From Paenibacillus oryzisoli (GTDB lineage Bacteria; Bacillota; Bacilli; Paenibacillales; NBRC-103111), in NCBI RefSeq assembly GCF_001653565.1, contig NZ_LYPB01000050.1, forward strand, positions 310,001-374,000: DNA of 64,000 nt, given 5' to 3'. The notes beneath the pieces are model-generated. The model saw only the letters and a list, made by a program, of their open reading frames with translations, made no database searches and was not told where the DNA came from. This document shows, piece after piece, positions 1 to 6,980 of the stretch. Within the stretch, counting starts at the first letter, position 1. Each line of letters begins with the position of its first letter. A program made the position numbers and the translations under genes.

Positions 1-1107
1 TTACCTCTCTATATCGGGGAGTTAGGGGTTCATGATCTAAATGATATTGTCCGTTGGACAGGCTGGATCGTCGCTGCTCAATTCATTACTTCCTTTTTGA
101 CCCAGCCACTGTGGGGAGCCATTGCAGATCGACGCGGGCGCAAGATCATGCTGCTTCGTGCCGGATTCGGGATGGCCATCGTAACAGCACTAATGGGCAT
201 CGTCACATCACCTTGGCAGCTATTATCGCTGAGGTTGCTGAACGGTTTCTTCTCCGGCTTCATCTCGATGGCCGTCTCATTGCAAGCCTCCCTGACGCCG
301 CGGGAGCATTCTGGCAAATCGCTAGGCACGCTGCAAACTGGCGCTATTGCAGGCACGCTCATCGGCCCTTTGATTGGCGGTGTGTTGGCAAGCTTTCTCG
401 GGTACCACCATGTATTCTTCTTCACAGGAGGACTCATGCTATGTGCCAGCCTCATCGTCATGCTGTTCATTAAAGAGGAACGGAAGCCTGTTTCCGACAA
501 AAAGGTGAAACAGAAAACACAGTGGCGCCTGTTTCGCCCCTTGCTGCCTGTGTTCGCCGCATCTCTGATCACTCAGATCGGAATGATGAGCATCGAACCG
601 ATCGTTACGGTGTATGCCAAGACCCTGTATACAGGGGCTCACTTGGCCTTCTTCGCTGGACTGATCGTCGCCATTACCGGTATCGCCAATTTATTCGGAG
701 CCCCTACATTAGGGAGACTTGGTGACCGAATCGGTCAACGCATGACACTGGTCATTGCCCTCGTCATGGCGGCAGTGGCCTTTATCCCTCAGGCTTTTGC
801 CACGAATATTTCCATGTTGTTGGTTGGAAGATTCCTGCTTGGACTGTTCATCGGGGGCATGATTCCATCGTTGAACGCACTAGTCATGAAGCTGGCAGCT
901 CCAGAGATCCAAGGCACCGCTTATGGATTCAATACATCTTCACTATTCCTTGGCAATCTCATCGGCCCCCTGCTCGGCAGTCACTTGGCAGCTGCGTATG
1001 GTTTCACTTCTGTGTTCTATGTCACGATGAGTATTCTGCTCCTCTGTGCGATCTTCGTGTATGCGAATCGCAGTTTGGATGCAACCATTCGGCCCAAAGA
1101 GGCGTAG
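1..1107 (+). CDS. MFS drug-efflux-type transporter (5' end outside window)
   Basis: The frame is open from base 1, so the N-terminus, including most or all of the first membrane helix, lies outside the window; 368 codons are visible. A major facilitator motif A loop, GAIADRRGRK, follows the second helix, with a weaker copy (GRLGDRIGQR) in the second half. A run with GxxxGPxxGG (GTLIGPLIGG) in helix 5 resembles antiporter motif C, which points to the DHA1 drug/proton antiporter branch (MdtG/NorA-like). The remaining helices alternate as expected for a 12-helix protein. It probably exports a small hydrophobic compound across the cytoplasmic membrane; the substrate cannot be read from sequence. 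The family call is secure, the drug assignment is inference. Confidence 0.88.
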   Translation, partial: LPLYIGELGVHDLNDIVRWTGWIVAAQFITSFLTQPLWGAIADRRGRKIMLLRAGFGMAIVTALMGIVTSPWQLLSLRLLNGFFSGFISMAVSLQASLTPREHSGKSLGTLQTGAIAGTLIGPLIGGVLASFLGYHHVFFFTGGLMLCASLIVMLFIKEERKPVSDKKVKQKTQWRLFRPLLPVFAASLITQIGMMSIEPIVTVYAKTLYTGAHLAFFAGLIVAITGIANLFGAPTLGRLGDRIGQRMTLVIALVMAAVAFIPQAFATNISMLLVGRFLLGLFIGGMIPSLNALVMKLAAPEIQGTAYGFNTSSLFLGNLIGPLLGSHLAAAYGFTSVFYVTMSILLLCAIFVYANRSLDATIRPKEA

Positions 1108-1160
1108 AGAAATATGGCAGTTCTAATTTATTCCAAAATTAAATCTATTGGAGGAATACG

Positions 1161-1838
1161 ATGAAACACGAAATTTTATATAAAGGCGCATTTCCGATGC
1201 TGCGTGTTCAGCTTGATGCCGGTGAGAATATTAAAGCTGAAGCTGGTGCGATGGTCTCCATGTCACCCAATATCGAGCTGAAAGGAACAGTGGATGGCGG
1301 GATCATGAAAGGACTCGGCCGCATGCTCAGCGGAGAGAAGTTCTTCTTCCAAGAATTGACTCCTAATCGTGGATCAGGTGAAGTGCTGCTCGCCCCTGCC
1401 GTAATCGGCGACATTGAGGCTGTTGAGTTAGATGGCTCGTACAAGCTATTTGTGCAGAAAGACGGTTTCCTTGCTGGCACCTCCGGTATCCAAGTCAACA
1501 CGAAAATGCAGAATCTAATGGGCGGCTTCATGTCCGGCGAAGGTTTCTTCATCGTAGAAATTAGCGGTAGAGGCACTGTTTTCCTCTCCTCTTACGGCGC
1601 GATTCATGCAGTTAACTTGAAACCGGGCGAGGAAGTGCTCATCGATAACGGACACCTTGTTGCTTGGCCGGATTATACGCAGTATACGATTGAAAAAGCA
1701 GCAAAAGGCTGGATCTCCAGCCTTACCAGCGGTGAAGGCGTTGTCTGCCGCTTCCGCGGCGAAGGCGTCGTGCTCATTCAAACGCGGAATCCGAAGAGTT
1801 TCGGCGGTTGGATTAAGCAGCTGCTGCCGGGCAGATAA
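1161..1838 (+). CDS. AIM24 / TIGR00266 family protein
   Basis: A 225-residue protein starting at ATG after GGAGG with good spacing. The sequence has the repeated beta-strand and glycine pattern of the AIM24 (TIGR00266) family: an early GAMVSMSPNIELKG segment, a central GSGEVLLAP strand and a late GEEVLIDNGHLVAW segment. It has no signal peptide or membrane helix, so it should be cytosolic. The bacterial family has no firmly established biochemical role; the fungal namesake is a mitochondrial inner-membrane organisation factor. It stands alone between the MFS gene and a bidirectional terminator and is probably its own transcript or read-through from the MFS gene 53 bases upstream. No odd features. 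Confidence 0.85.
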   Translation: MKHEILYKGAFPMLRVQLDAGENIKAEAGAMVSMSPNIELKGTVDGGIMKGLGRMLSGEKFFFQELTPNRGSGEVLLAPAVIGDIEAVELDGSYKLFVQKDGFLAGTSGIQVNTKMQNLMGGFMSGEGFFIVEISGRGTVFLSSYGAIHAVNLKPGEEVLIDNGHLVAWPDYTQYTIEKAAKGWISSLTSGEGVVCRFRGEGVVLIQTRNPKSFGGWIKQLLPGR

Positions 1839-1843
1839 ATTAG

Positions 1844-1886
1844 AAAAGGAGCTAAGCGTGTTTATGCGCTTAGCTCCTTTGTTTTT
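1844..1886. terminator. Bidirectional terminator hairpin
   Basis: A 14-base perfect stem (AAAGGAGCTAAGCG with its complement) closes an 8-base loop. On the plus strand it is followed by TTTGTTTTT and on the minus strand by TTTTC. It ends the AIM24 gene and can also serve the MerR gene converging from the other side. Confidence 0.85.
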
Positions 1887-1979
1887 GCTGCGGATGCCGC
1901 TCACCGCTGCAACGGTGAAAAACATCCTTACAACGCCTACATCAGCCAGGTTCGCATCCCTCTCTTGATTCCCGCTTAT

Positions 1980-2378
1980 CTACGGCGAGAAAATAACAGG
2001 AGAAAAACCACTTGTCTGGCGTGCGGCTCCGATCATTTCGTCATATCTATCCATTTTACCCTCTAGACGCTCGAGGACTTTCTGCATGTCTGCCATTCTT
2101 GCTGTGAGTTGTTTATGCTGCTCGGCTAGGAGCTCTTTCCTCGTCTCCAACGTTTCATCCCCCTGCTGAAACAGTCGCACATAGTCAATCAAAGTTTCAA
2201 CGGGGAGACCCACGCCTCGCATACATTTGATAAATTCAACCCATCTGCAATCTTCCTCCAAATAGTCCCTTAATCCACTCTTATTGCGGTTCACCCGCGG
2301 GATAAGTCCGATTCGTTCATAATAACGTAGGGTATCTTGTGACAAGTCAAATTTCTCACTTACTTCAGCGATCAACAT
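1980..2378 (-). CDS. MerR family transcriptional regulator
   Basis: A 132-residue MerR-type regulator. The N-terminal winged helix-turn-helix is clear (LSQDTLRYYERIGLIP at about residues 12-27, then GLRDY), followed by a long coiled-coil dimer helix rich in E, L and K (about residues 75-115). No cysteine cluster for metal binding is present, so it fits the AdhR/YhdM-like group that responds to electrophiles or small organic signals. Its ATG directly follows the TAA stop of the aldo/keto reductase (TAAATG), which implies translational coupling and a two-gene operon. The operon promoter has a MerR-type layout (see 3405-3435), so the protein very likely regulates itself and the reductase. The signal is unknown. 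Confidence 0.9.
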   Translation of the reverse strand: MLIAEVSEKFDLSQDTLRYYERIGLIPRVNRNKSGLRDYLEEDCRWVEFIKCMRGVGLPVETLIDYVRLFQQGDETLETRKELLAEQHKQLTARMADMQKVLERLEGKMDRYDEMIGAARQTSGFSPVIFSP

Positions 2379-3359
2379 TTAGATGGCCCCAACGACGCGA
2401 TGTGGCACATACAGTTCTTCCAACGACGCAATTTCTTCAGATGTAAGCGTTAGAGAAAGCGCAGCTACTGCATCATCCAATTGCGACATTTGTGTAACAC
2501 CGATAATCGGAGCTGTTACGGGTTCTTTCTGCAACAACCAGGCAAGGGCCACTTGCGCACGAGGTACGCCGCGTTGTTTAGCTACTGCTGCAAGACGCTC
2601 TACGATGACTTGATCTTTATCTGCAAATGCATCATATTTCATTCGCTGAGCTTGGTCCGTTTCGGAACGGTGCGTTGTTTCTGACCAATCACGTGTTAAT
2701 CTACCAGATGCCAATGGACTATATGGAATGACGCCGATTTTTTGATCCTTGCACAGCGGCATCATCTCCCTCTCCTCTTCACGATAAATAAGATTGAGAT
2801 GATTCTGCATCGATACGAATCGTGACCAGCCATTTTTCTCGGCTACATGCAGGGCCTTTAGAAACTGCCAAGCATACATCGCAGATGCACCAATGTATCT
2901 CGCCTTCCCCGCCTTCACTACATCATGCAGAGCTTCCATCGTTTCTTCGATCGGCGTATGATAATCCCAGCGATGGATTTGATACAGATCAACATAATCT
3001 GTTCCCAGTCTCTTCAGACTTTTATCTATTTCACTCAAGATAGCCTTCCGGGAAAGACCACCCCCATTGGGACCTTGATGCATGCGGAAATGAACTTTGG
3101 TCGCGAGGACAATTTCATCACGGTTCGCATAATCTTTCAGTGCTCGTCCAACTATTTCCTCACTTGTTCCATCTGAATAAATATTCGCGGTATCAAAGAA
3201 ATTGATCCCCAGCTCGAGCGCTCTTTTAATAATAGGACGACTGTTCTCTTCATTCAGCACCCAGGGATGCGTCCAGCGTTCTGCTACGCCAAAACTCATG
3301 CATCCAAGACTGATCCGCGATACATCCAAGCCTGTATTTCCCAGTTTCACATAATCCAT
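2379..3359 (-). CDS. Aldo/keto reductase
   Basis: A 326-residue NADPH-dependent aldo/keto reductase with a TIM-barrel fold. It opens MDYVKLGNTGLDVSRISLG, carries the catalytic Asp in FFDTANIYSDG, the active-site Tyr in that same YSDG turn and the Lys in LATKV, and ends with the cofactor-binding PIIGVTQMSQL segment. The reading frame opens 10 codons earlier, but the ATG at 3359 is preferred because GAGG lies 9 bases upstream and family members begin here. It would reduce aldehydes or ketones in the cytosol. It is first in an operon with the MerR gene, an arrangement common for carbonyl-stress detoxification; the natural substrate is not known. Confidence 0.92.
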   Translation of the reverse strand: MDYVKLGNTGLDVSRISLGCMSFGVAERWTHPWVLNEENSRPIIKRALELGINFFDTANIYSDGTSEEIVGRALKDYANRDEIVLATKVHFRMHQGPNGGGLSRKAILSEIDKSLKRLGTDYVDLYQIHRWDYHTPIEETMEALHDVVKAGKARYIGASAMYAWQFLKALHVAEKNGWSRFVSMQNHLNLIYREEEREMMPLCKDQKIGVIPYSPLASGRLTRDWSETTHRSETDQAQRMKYDAFADKDQVIVERLAAVAKQRGVPRAQVALAWLLQKEPVTAPIIGVTQMSQLDDAVAALSLTLTSEEIASLEELYVPHRVVGAI

Positions 3360-3404
3360 CTGATGAGACCTCGCTTTCTTATAGCACATAATTCCTACAG
3401 TTAT

Positions 3405-3435
3405 AGTTTACTCTCTGGAGTTAACTCCAAGTCAA
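3405..3435 (-). promoter_or_regulatory. MerR-type promoter with 19-bp spacer and operator palindrome
   Basis: On the minus strand TTGACT (3435-3430) and TAAACT (3410-3405) are 19 bases apart instead of the usual 17. The spacer contains the perfect palindrome TGGAGTTAACTCCA (3416-3429). An overlong spacer filled by a dyad is the hallmark of MerR-activated promoters. It lies 46 bases before the aldo/keto reductase start. Confidence 0.85.
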
Positions 3436-3514
3436 GTTGCCATTCCTCTCCTAAAAACAGACAGTCCCTTCCCAACTGCCCTACGTAAGGCCCACCTCCA
3501 TTCGCTTATTCAAA

Positions 3515-3543
3515 TTGACACCTGCTAGTTAAAGTGTTATGGT
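3515..3543 (+). promoter_or_regulatory. Sigma-A-type promoter
   Basis: TTGACA (3515-3520) and TATGGT (3538-3543) are separated by exactly 17 bases. Transcription should start near 3550, at the foot of the hairpin at 3550-3587, and run into the small-ORF cluster. The -35 is perfect and the -10 matches 4 of 6. Confidence 0.6.
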
Positions 3544-3549
3544 CAAAGC

Positions 3550-3587
3550 AACAAGACGTTCCGCCTTTATTTGCGGGATGTCTTGTT
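3550..3587 (+). other. Leader stem-loop at predicted transcript 5' end
   Basis: AACAAGAC pairs with GTCTTGTT and CCGC with GCGG around a short internal bulge and an 8-base loop. The stem begins at the expected first base of the transcript from the promoter at 3515-3543. It has only a weak T-rich tail (TATACTTTTAT), so it could protect the 5' end of the mRNA or act as an attenuator. Confidence 0.5.
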
Positions 3588-3730
3588 ATACTTTTATGGG
3601 TATTGTACATCTCAGGTATGTACTTTGCGAAAGGGTGAGGGCTTATGTGATTGGGCTGTGATTGGGCTGTTTTTCCGCTGTCTTTCTGCTGTACATGCTA
3701 GTCAATCGACAATTCAGGGAGGAATTCGAA

Positions 3731-3931
3731 GTGATTCAAGTAAAAGAGTTTTTAGATACGGATGCGTCTTATGCGGAGGCAAGAGCAAATCAGTTTTTAG
3801 CCGAATTGAGAGAGGATCAAATTGTTAACGTATGCTATGGTTCCATCTTGAAGTCATCCCCAAGCGGGGTAGGGTTTCAACGTAGTGCCATCCTTGTAGT
3901 TTATAAAACGGGAGAAAGTAACCCCAAGTAA
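3731..3931 (+). CDS. Cse60-like sporulation protein
   Basis: A 66-residue protein read from GTG at 3731, chosen because AGGGAGG lies 8 bases upstream; a longer frame from TTG at 3662 would add an unsupported hydrophobic leader. The sequence opens MIQVKEFLDTD, continues with an Ala/Glu-rich helix (EARANQFLAEL) and ends in short strands (IVNVCYGSIL, RSAILVVYKT). This is the layout of the small Cse60 family, known in Bacillus subtilis as a mother-cell (sigma-E) sporulation product of unknown function. It is probably cytosolic and is the first of four closely spaced small genes. The family assignment is by remembered pattern, not by search. Confidence 0.65.
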   Translation: MIQVKEFLDTDASYAEARANQFLAELREDQIVNVCYGSILKSSPSGVGFQRSAILVVYKTGESNPK

Positions 3932-3950
3932 GAGAGGTGTTCACACGAAA

Positions 3951-4037
3951 ATGGAGACCTTCTTTAAACTACTCTCCGTCTTCTCTACAGTTCTTCTTAC
4001 TGTAATCCTAGTCTGTTCAATCTTACAGAAGTATTGA
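3951..4037 (+). CDS. Candidate 28-residue single-helix membrane peptide
   Basis: ATG to TGA, 28 codons. The peptide begins METFFKLLSVF, continues as one hydrophobic helix of about 18 residues and ends with a basic tail (SILQKY). A GAGAGGTG element lies about 11 bases upstream. It falls 19 bases after the Cse60-like gene in the same direction. Small hydrophobic peptides of this kind are common in sporulation loci, but the coding call rests only on the ORF, ribosome site and composition. Confidence 0.4.
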   Translation: METFFKLLSVFSTVLLTVILVCSILQKY

Positions 4038-4078
4038 AAAAAGATAATAAGCAAACTAATTTTCCGGAGGTTTTGTAC

Positions 4079-4141
4079 ATGAGGCAATTAGATCGATATT
4101 GGAATCTCATCATGTGGGGTGGAATCTACGATGAACCGTAG
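4079..4141 (+). CDS. Candidate 20-residue leader peptide overlapping the Gre-like gene
   Basis: An ATG with an excellent CCGGAGG site 8 bases upstream opens a 20-codon frame that reads MRQLDRYWNLIMWGGIYDEP and stops at 4141, 11 bases inside the next gene. The strong ribosome site has no other start codon to serve, which is the main argument that the peptide is translated. The overlap would couple its translation to that of the Gre-like gene. Function unknown; it might be only a coupling device. Confidence 0.45.
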   Translation: MRQLDRYWNLIMWGGIYDEP

Positions 4142-4568
4142 CCATTTGTCCAACCCTACTCGTAGTCGACTTGTTGATCAGCTTGTTTTTCTTGACGAGC
4201 AAATGACGATGTACCTTGACAGTTATCCTTCACTGCAGAGGACCCAAGTGCATAAGAGTATTCAACACTATGTAAAAATATTGGAGAGATTACTTGAGCT
4301 TGACGATGTTAATCTTGTTAAAACGTTGAACAAAGTGACGGTAATAGGAAGTAACATTACCATTTGTTATGATGGGGAAGGATCCCATGAATTATTTACA
4401 GTGGTCCTCCCAACAGACATAGATCCTGATCATAATCGGATCTCGTTGTTTTCGCCACTTGGAAATCAATTGTTATCAAGATCAACTGGTGAAACCTTCG
4501 TTCTTCAAACGCCCGAGGCAGAATATTCCGTTCGGATTGTAGGGACTACGCTTACGAATAACGATTAA
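4131..4568 (+). CDS. GreA/GreB-like protein (RNA polymerase secondary-channel factor family)
   Basis: A 145-residue protein. The C-terminal part (ISLFSPLGNQLLSRSTGETFVLQTPEAEYSV in pieces) has the SPLG-x-LL-x(3)-G-x-x-F/V-x-x-x-TP signature of the GreA/GreB FKBP-like domain. The N-terminal 70 residues are helical (LVDQLVFLDEQ, QHYVKILERLLELDD) and could form the coiled coil, although the acidic tip pair of true GreA is not clearly present. ATG at 4131 is chosen over GTG at 4119 because GGGGTGG sits 8 bases upstream. Family members bind RNA polymerase; a non-canonical tip suggests an accessory or inhibitory role rather than transcript cleavage. It ends the small-gene cluster. Confidence 0.65.
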   Translation: MNRSHLSNPTRSRLVDQLVFLDEQMTMYLDSYPSLQRTQVHKSIQHYVKILERLLELDDVNLVKTLNKVTVIGSNITICYDGEGSHELFTVVLPTDIDPDHNRISLFSPLGNQLLSRSTGETFVLQTPEAEYSVRIVGTTLTNND

Positions 4569-4717
4569 GCTTTTTCCAATGTAACGATCATGATACCTAT
4601 TCGATAAAAGCATTCTATACCCAACATTCCTACAAATTTTCTAACAAGGGGGAACCTATCGATTATGGTCATGAAAGATAACTACGGCTTTTGCGGGTTC
4701 CGCAGCACGTGTGGAAG

Positions 4718-4943
4718 GAACTGCTACAGGAGCTTGGACCTCTGCCAAAGTGGCGCAATAATGCCAACCTATGGCGGATGACCGATGATTTCTGGGACAT
4801 TAGGCGATTCTCCATGGCATGTTCGAACGGTGTGAGATATAGGCGCCACATGCCTCTGGAATCGCGAAGAACTGGGTACACTTGATGAGCTTTCTTTTAC
4901 ACTCGCTCCGCATACACCCATGTTGTTGAAACTCACGAGCTAA
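4718..4943 (+). pseudogene. Remnant of a GH27-like alpha-galactosidase
   Basis: Three frames must be joined to read a glycosidase fragment. Frame 2 gives GPLPKWRNNANLWRMTDDFWD; frame 1 continues ILHGMFERCEI, then an in-frame TAG where a Trp is expected, then APH; frame 3 gives LWNREELGTLDELSFTLAPH and ends LLKLTS at TAA 4941-4943. NLWR-x-x-DDFWD followed by MFERCE is typical of the middle of Paenibacillus-type GH27 alpha-galactosidases, and LW-x-REELG with APH-x-x-LLKL is typical of their last 40 residues. About 150 residues between the two are missing, as is the catalytic N-terminal half. It is therefore a decayed gene with a deletion, frameshifts and a stop. Confidence 0.65.
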
Positions 4944-4950
4944 AACAAAA

Positions 4951-4986
4951 AAGCGATCTCTAGCCGCACGGCTAAAGGTCGCTTTT
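4951..4986 (+). terminator. Terminator of the decayed glycosidase gene
   Basis: AAGCGA pairs with TCGCTT and TAGCC with GGCTA around a short loop, ending in TTTT. It starts 8 bases after the relic stop codon and also isolates the downstream AraC gene. Confidence 0.75.
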
Positions 4987-5058
4987 CTTATGACTATATG
5001 TAACTATAGCGTATAATAGTGTTCAAACCCCTGCACGAAAGGAGTCACTCGGTGCCAT

Positions 5059-5913
5059 ATGTTTATCCAAAAATACACGCCATCACTGATCCTACGACCC
5101 TACCTCGAAGCCATCATGGTGCAAGATGATTTCAATGCGGTTAATTTCTCCAATCGCAATTCGGTTAAAGTGTTGCCGAGTACCATGACGGTGATCGGTA
5201 TTCAGTACGGGCAGCCGATGAAATTACTGGAAAATGATAAGGTCATCCCCATGAGCGCAAGCGGCATCACTGGTATGCATGCCACATTTAAGGAATACCT
5301 GGGCACGGGTGCAATCGGAACTGTTATCATTTCGTTCAAGCCAGGTGGTTTGTCTCATTTCACCCGATATCCCATTCATGAATTTCAAAATGCGGATATA
5401 TCTTTGGATCTTGTATTTCCATCCAAAGACGTCCGAGAGATGGAAGAAAAACTCGCGGAGGCGTCCAGTGCAATAGACCGAGTGAATATCGTGCAGCAAT
5501 TTCTGTTGTCAGCTCTCCGAGACAATGTAGATGAACAACTGGTTCAGGCTGCTGCACAAGCAATCCTACAGCAGCAGGGCTCGCTGTCAATTGAGCGCTT
5601 AGCCGCGCAGTTATATGTGAGCAAACGCACGTTGGAACGCCGATTTAACGCTGGGATCGGCACGTCACCCAAACAATTCGCAGGCATAGTCCGCTTCCAG
5701 CAAACAATCAGGCTACACTATGCAGGTTATGATTATCTAGATATCGTACAGGCTTGTGGTTACACGGATCATGCCCATTTGAGCAAAGACTTCAAATCGT
5801 TTGCCGGTACAAGTCCAGAGCAGTTCTTCCGCAGCGAGGTTCAACCGGAATTAAAACGTTCCCTCCATGAAAACGAACCCTTGTCCGGCCCAAGCGAACA
5901 CTTATATTATTGA
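5059..5913 (+). CDS. AraC family transcriptional regulator
   Basis: A 284-residue soluble regulator. The C-terminal 100 residues hold two helix-turn-helix motifs of the AraC type (SIERLAAQLYVSKRTLERRF and LDIVQACGYTDHAHLSKDFKSFAGTSPEQF in pieces). The N-terminal 150 residues (with YGQPMKLLEND and GTVIISFKPGGLSHFTRYPI) resemble the sensor domain found in many uncharacterised AraC proteins (DUF6597 type). There is no membrane helix. ATG at 5059 follows AAAGGAG at a rather long 14 bases. It lies 131 bases upstream of the dehalogenase-like gene in the same direction and may control it, but no operator was identified. Confidence 0.88.
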   Translation: MFIQKYTPSLILRPYLEAIMVQDDFNAVNFSNRNSVKVLPSTMTVIGIQYGQPMKLLENDKVIPMSASGITGMHATFKEYLGTGAIGTVIISFKPGGLSHFTRYPIHEFQNADISLDLVFPSKDVREMEEKLAEASSAIDRVNIVQQFLLSALRDNVDEQLVQAAAQAILQQQGSLSIERLAAQLYVSKRTLERRFNAGIGTSPKQFAGIVRFQQTIRLHYAGYDYLDIVQACGYTDHAHLSKDFKSFAGTSPEQFFRSEVQPELKRSLHENEPLSGPSEHLYY

Positions 5914-6044
5914 ATCATTCGCAACCCTACGAGCGGACTCCTTGGTTACCGACAAGGTTGTCGCATTTATACAATGAGCGGACCGGGAGTACTGTTACAC
6001 TTGGTTTATCAACCGAACCTCACAACAAAGGAGCTGCTCCAAGT

Positions 6045-6959
6045 ATGTCCCATCTCGAATCGTTACCCATTGGCAAGGAATACCCTTTTGAATCCCATTA
6101 CATGACGGTGAATGGCAATCAACTGCATTATATTGAAGTTGGAAGCGGCGATCCGGTCTTGTTTCTACACGGCAACCCCACGTGGTCCTACACGTTCCGC
6201 AATATCATTCCTTACGTTCAAGAATCCCATCGTTGTATCGCCGTTGATTTAATCGGCATGGGCCGCTCAGATAAACCGGGCATCGGCTATACGTTCTTGG
6301 AACATGTCGATTATGTAACCCGGTTCATCGAACAATTAGAACTCGATAGGATAACACTTGTCGTACATGATTGGGGCGCTGCCATAGGTTTGCAATATGC
6401 AACGAATCATTCGAATAAGATCAAGGCTATTGTGATGCTTGAACCACAAGCATTGTATCCGAATGCATCCTGGTCCGATTTCTCGCCGCCAGAAGCGCAG
6501 CCATTGTTCCAAAAACTTCGCGACCCCATAGAAGGATGGCCGTTTATGCGGGACAACAGCGTGTTTATTGAAGGCATGACGAATACCATCATAAACCGAA
6601 CAATTAGTCCGGAAGAGCTTGAGTACTTTCGTGAGCCATTCCGTAAGTTAGAGGACAGAAGGCCGATGTGGGTATTCCCGAACCAAATTCCCATTGAAGG
6701 AACCCCGTCCGAAGTTATCGAAGCGGTGAACGCTCGCAATGCATGGTTTACCGTTACACCCGTGCCCAAGCTGCTCTTCTACGCGACACCAGGCTGCACC
6801 GTACGCGAACCGCAGCTTGAGTGGTGCCGGAAGCATCTGTCTAATTTGAACTTGTTTGATATCGGCAAAGGGTTTCACCATCTAGCAGAAGAGAATCCGC
6901 ATGCGATTGGACAGGAACTGCAACGCTGGCTGCAACAAATCAACAACAACGCGGTATGA
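6045..6959 (+). CDS. Haloalkane dehalogenase-like alpha/beta hydrolase
   Basis: A 304-residue alpha/beta hydrolase of the haloalkane dehalogenase subfamily II pattern (LinB/DhaA). The oxyanion and halide-binding Asn lies in HGNPTWSYTFRN, the nucleophile Asp and second halide-binding Trp in VVHDWGAA, the catalytic acid Glu in VMLEPQA after strand 6, and the His in GFHHLAEENP. All five positions of a working enzyme are in place. The start at 6045 follows AAAGGAG; an earlier in-frame TTG at 5910 would add 45 residues without support. It would hydrolyse a carbon-halogen bond in the cytosol, but many soil homologues have unknown natural substrates. It converges with the exporter genes at 21 bases. 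Confidence 0.85.
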   Translation: MSHLESLPIGKEYPFESHYMTVNGNQLHYIEVGSGDPVLFLHGNPTWSYTFRNIIPYVQESHRCIAVDLIGMGRSDKPGIGYTFLEHVDYVTRFIEQLELDRITLVVHDWGAAIGLQYATNHSNKIKAIVMLEPQALYPNASWSDFSPPEAQPLFQKLRDPIEGWPFMRDNSVFIEGMTNTIINRTISPEELEYFREPFRKLEDRRPMWVFPNQIPIEGTPSEVIEAVNARNAWFTVTPVPKLLFYATPGCTVREPQLEWCRKHLSNLNLFDIGKGFHHLAEENPHAIGQELQRWLQQINNNAV

Positions 6960-6980
6960 ACTGAGCTGCTTTCCTTCCCC

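Noticed and set aside
4691..4885. A 64-codon ORF first read as a transposase relic.
   Set aside because: The segments match GH27 alpha-galactosidase patterns across three frames much better than any transposase pattern; no terminal inverted repeats were seen.
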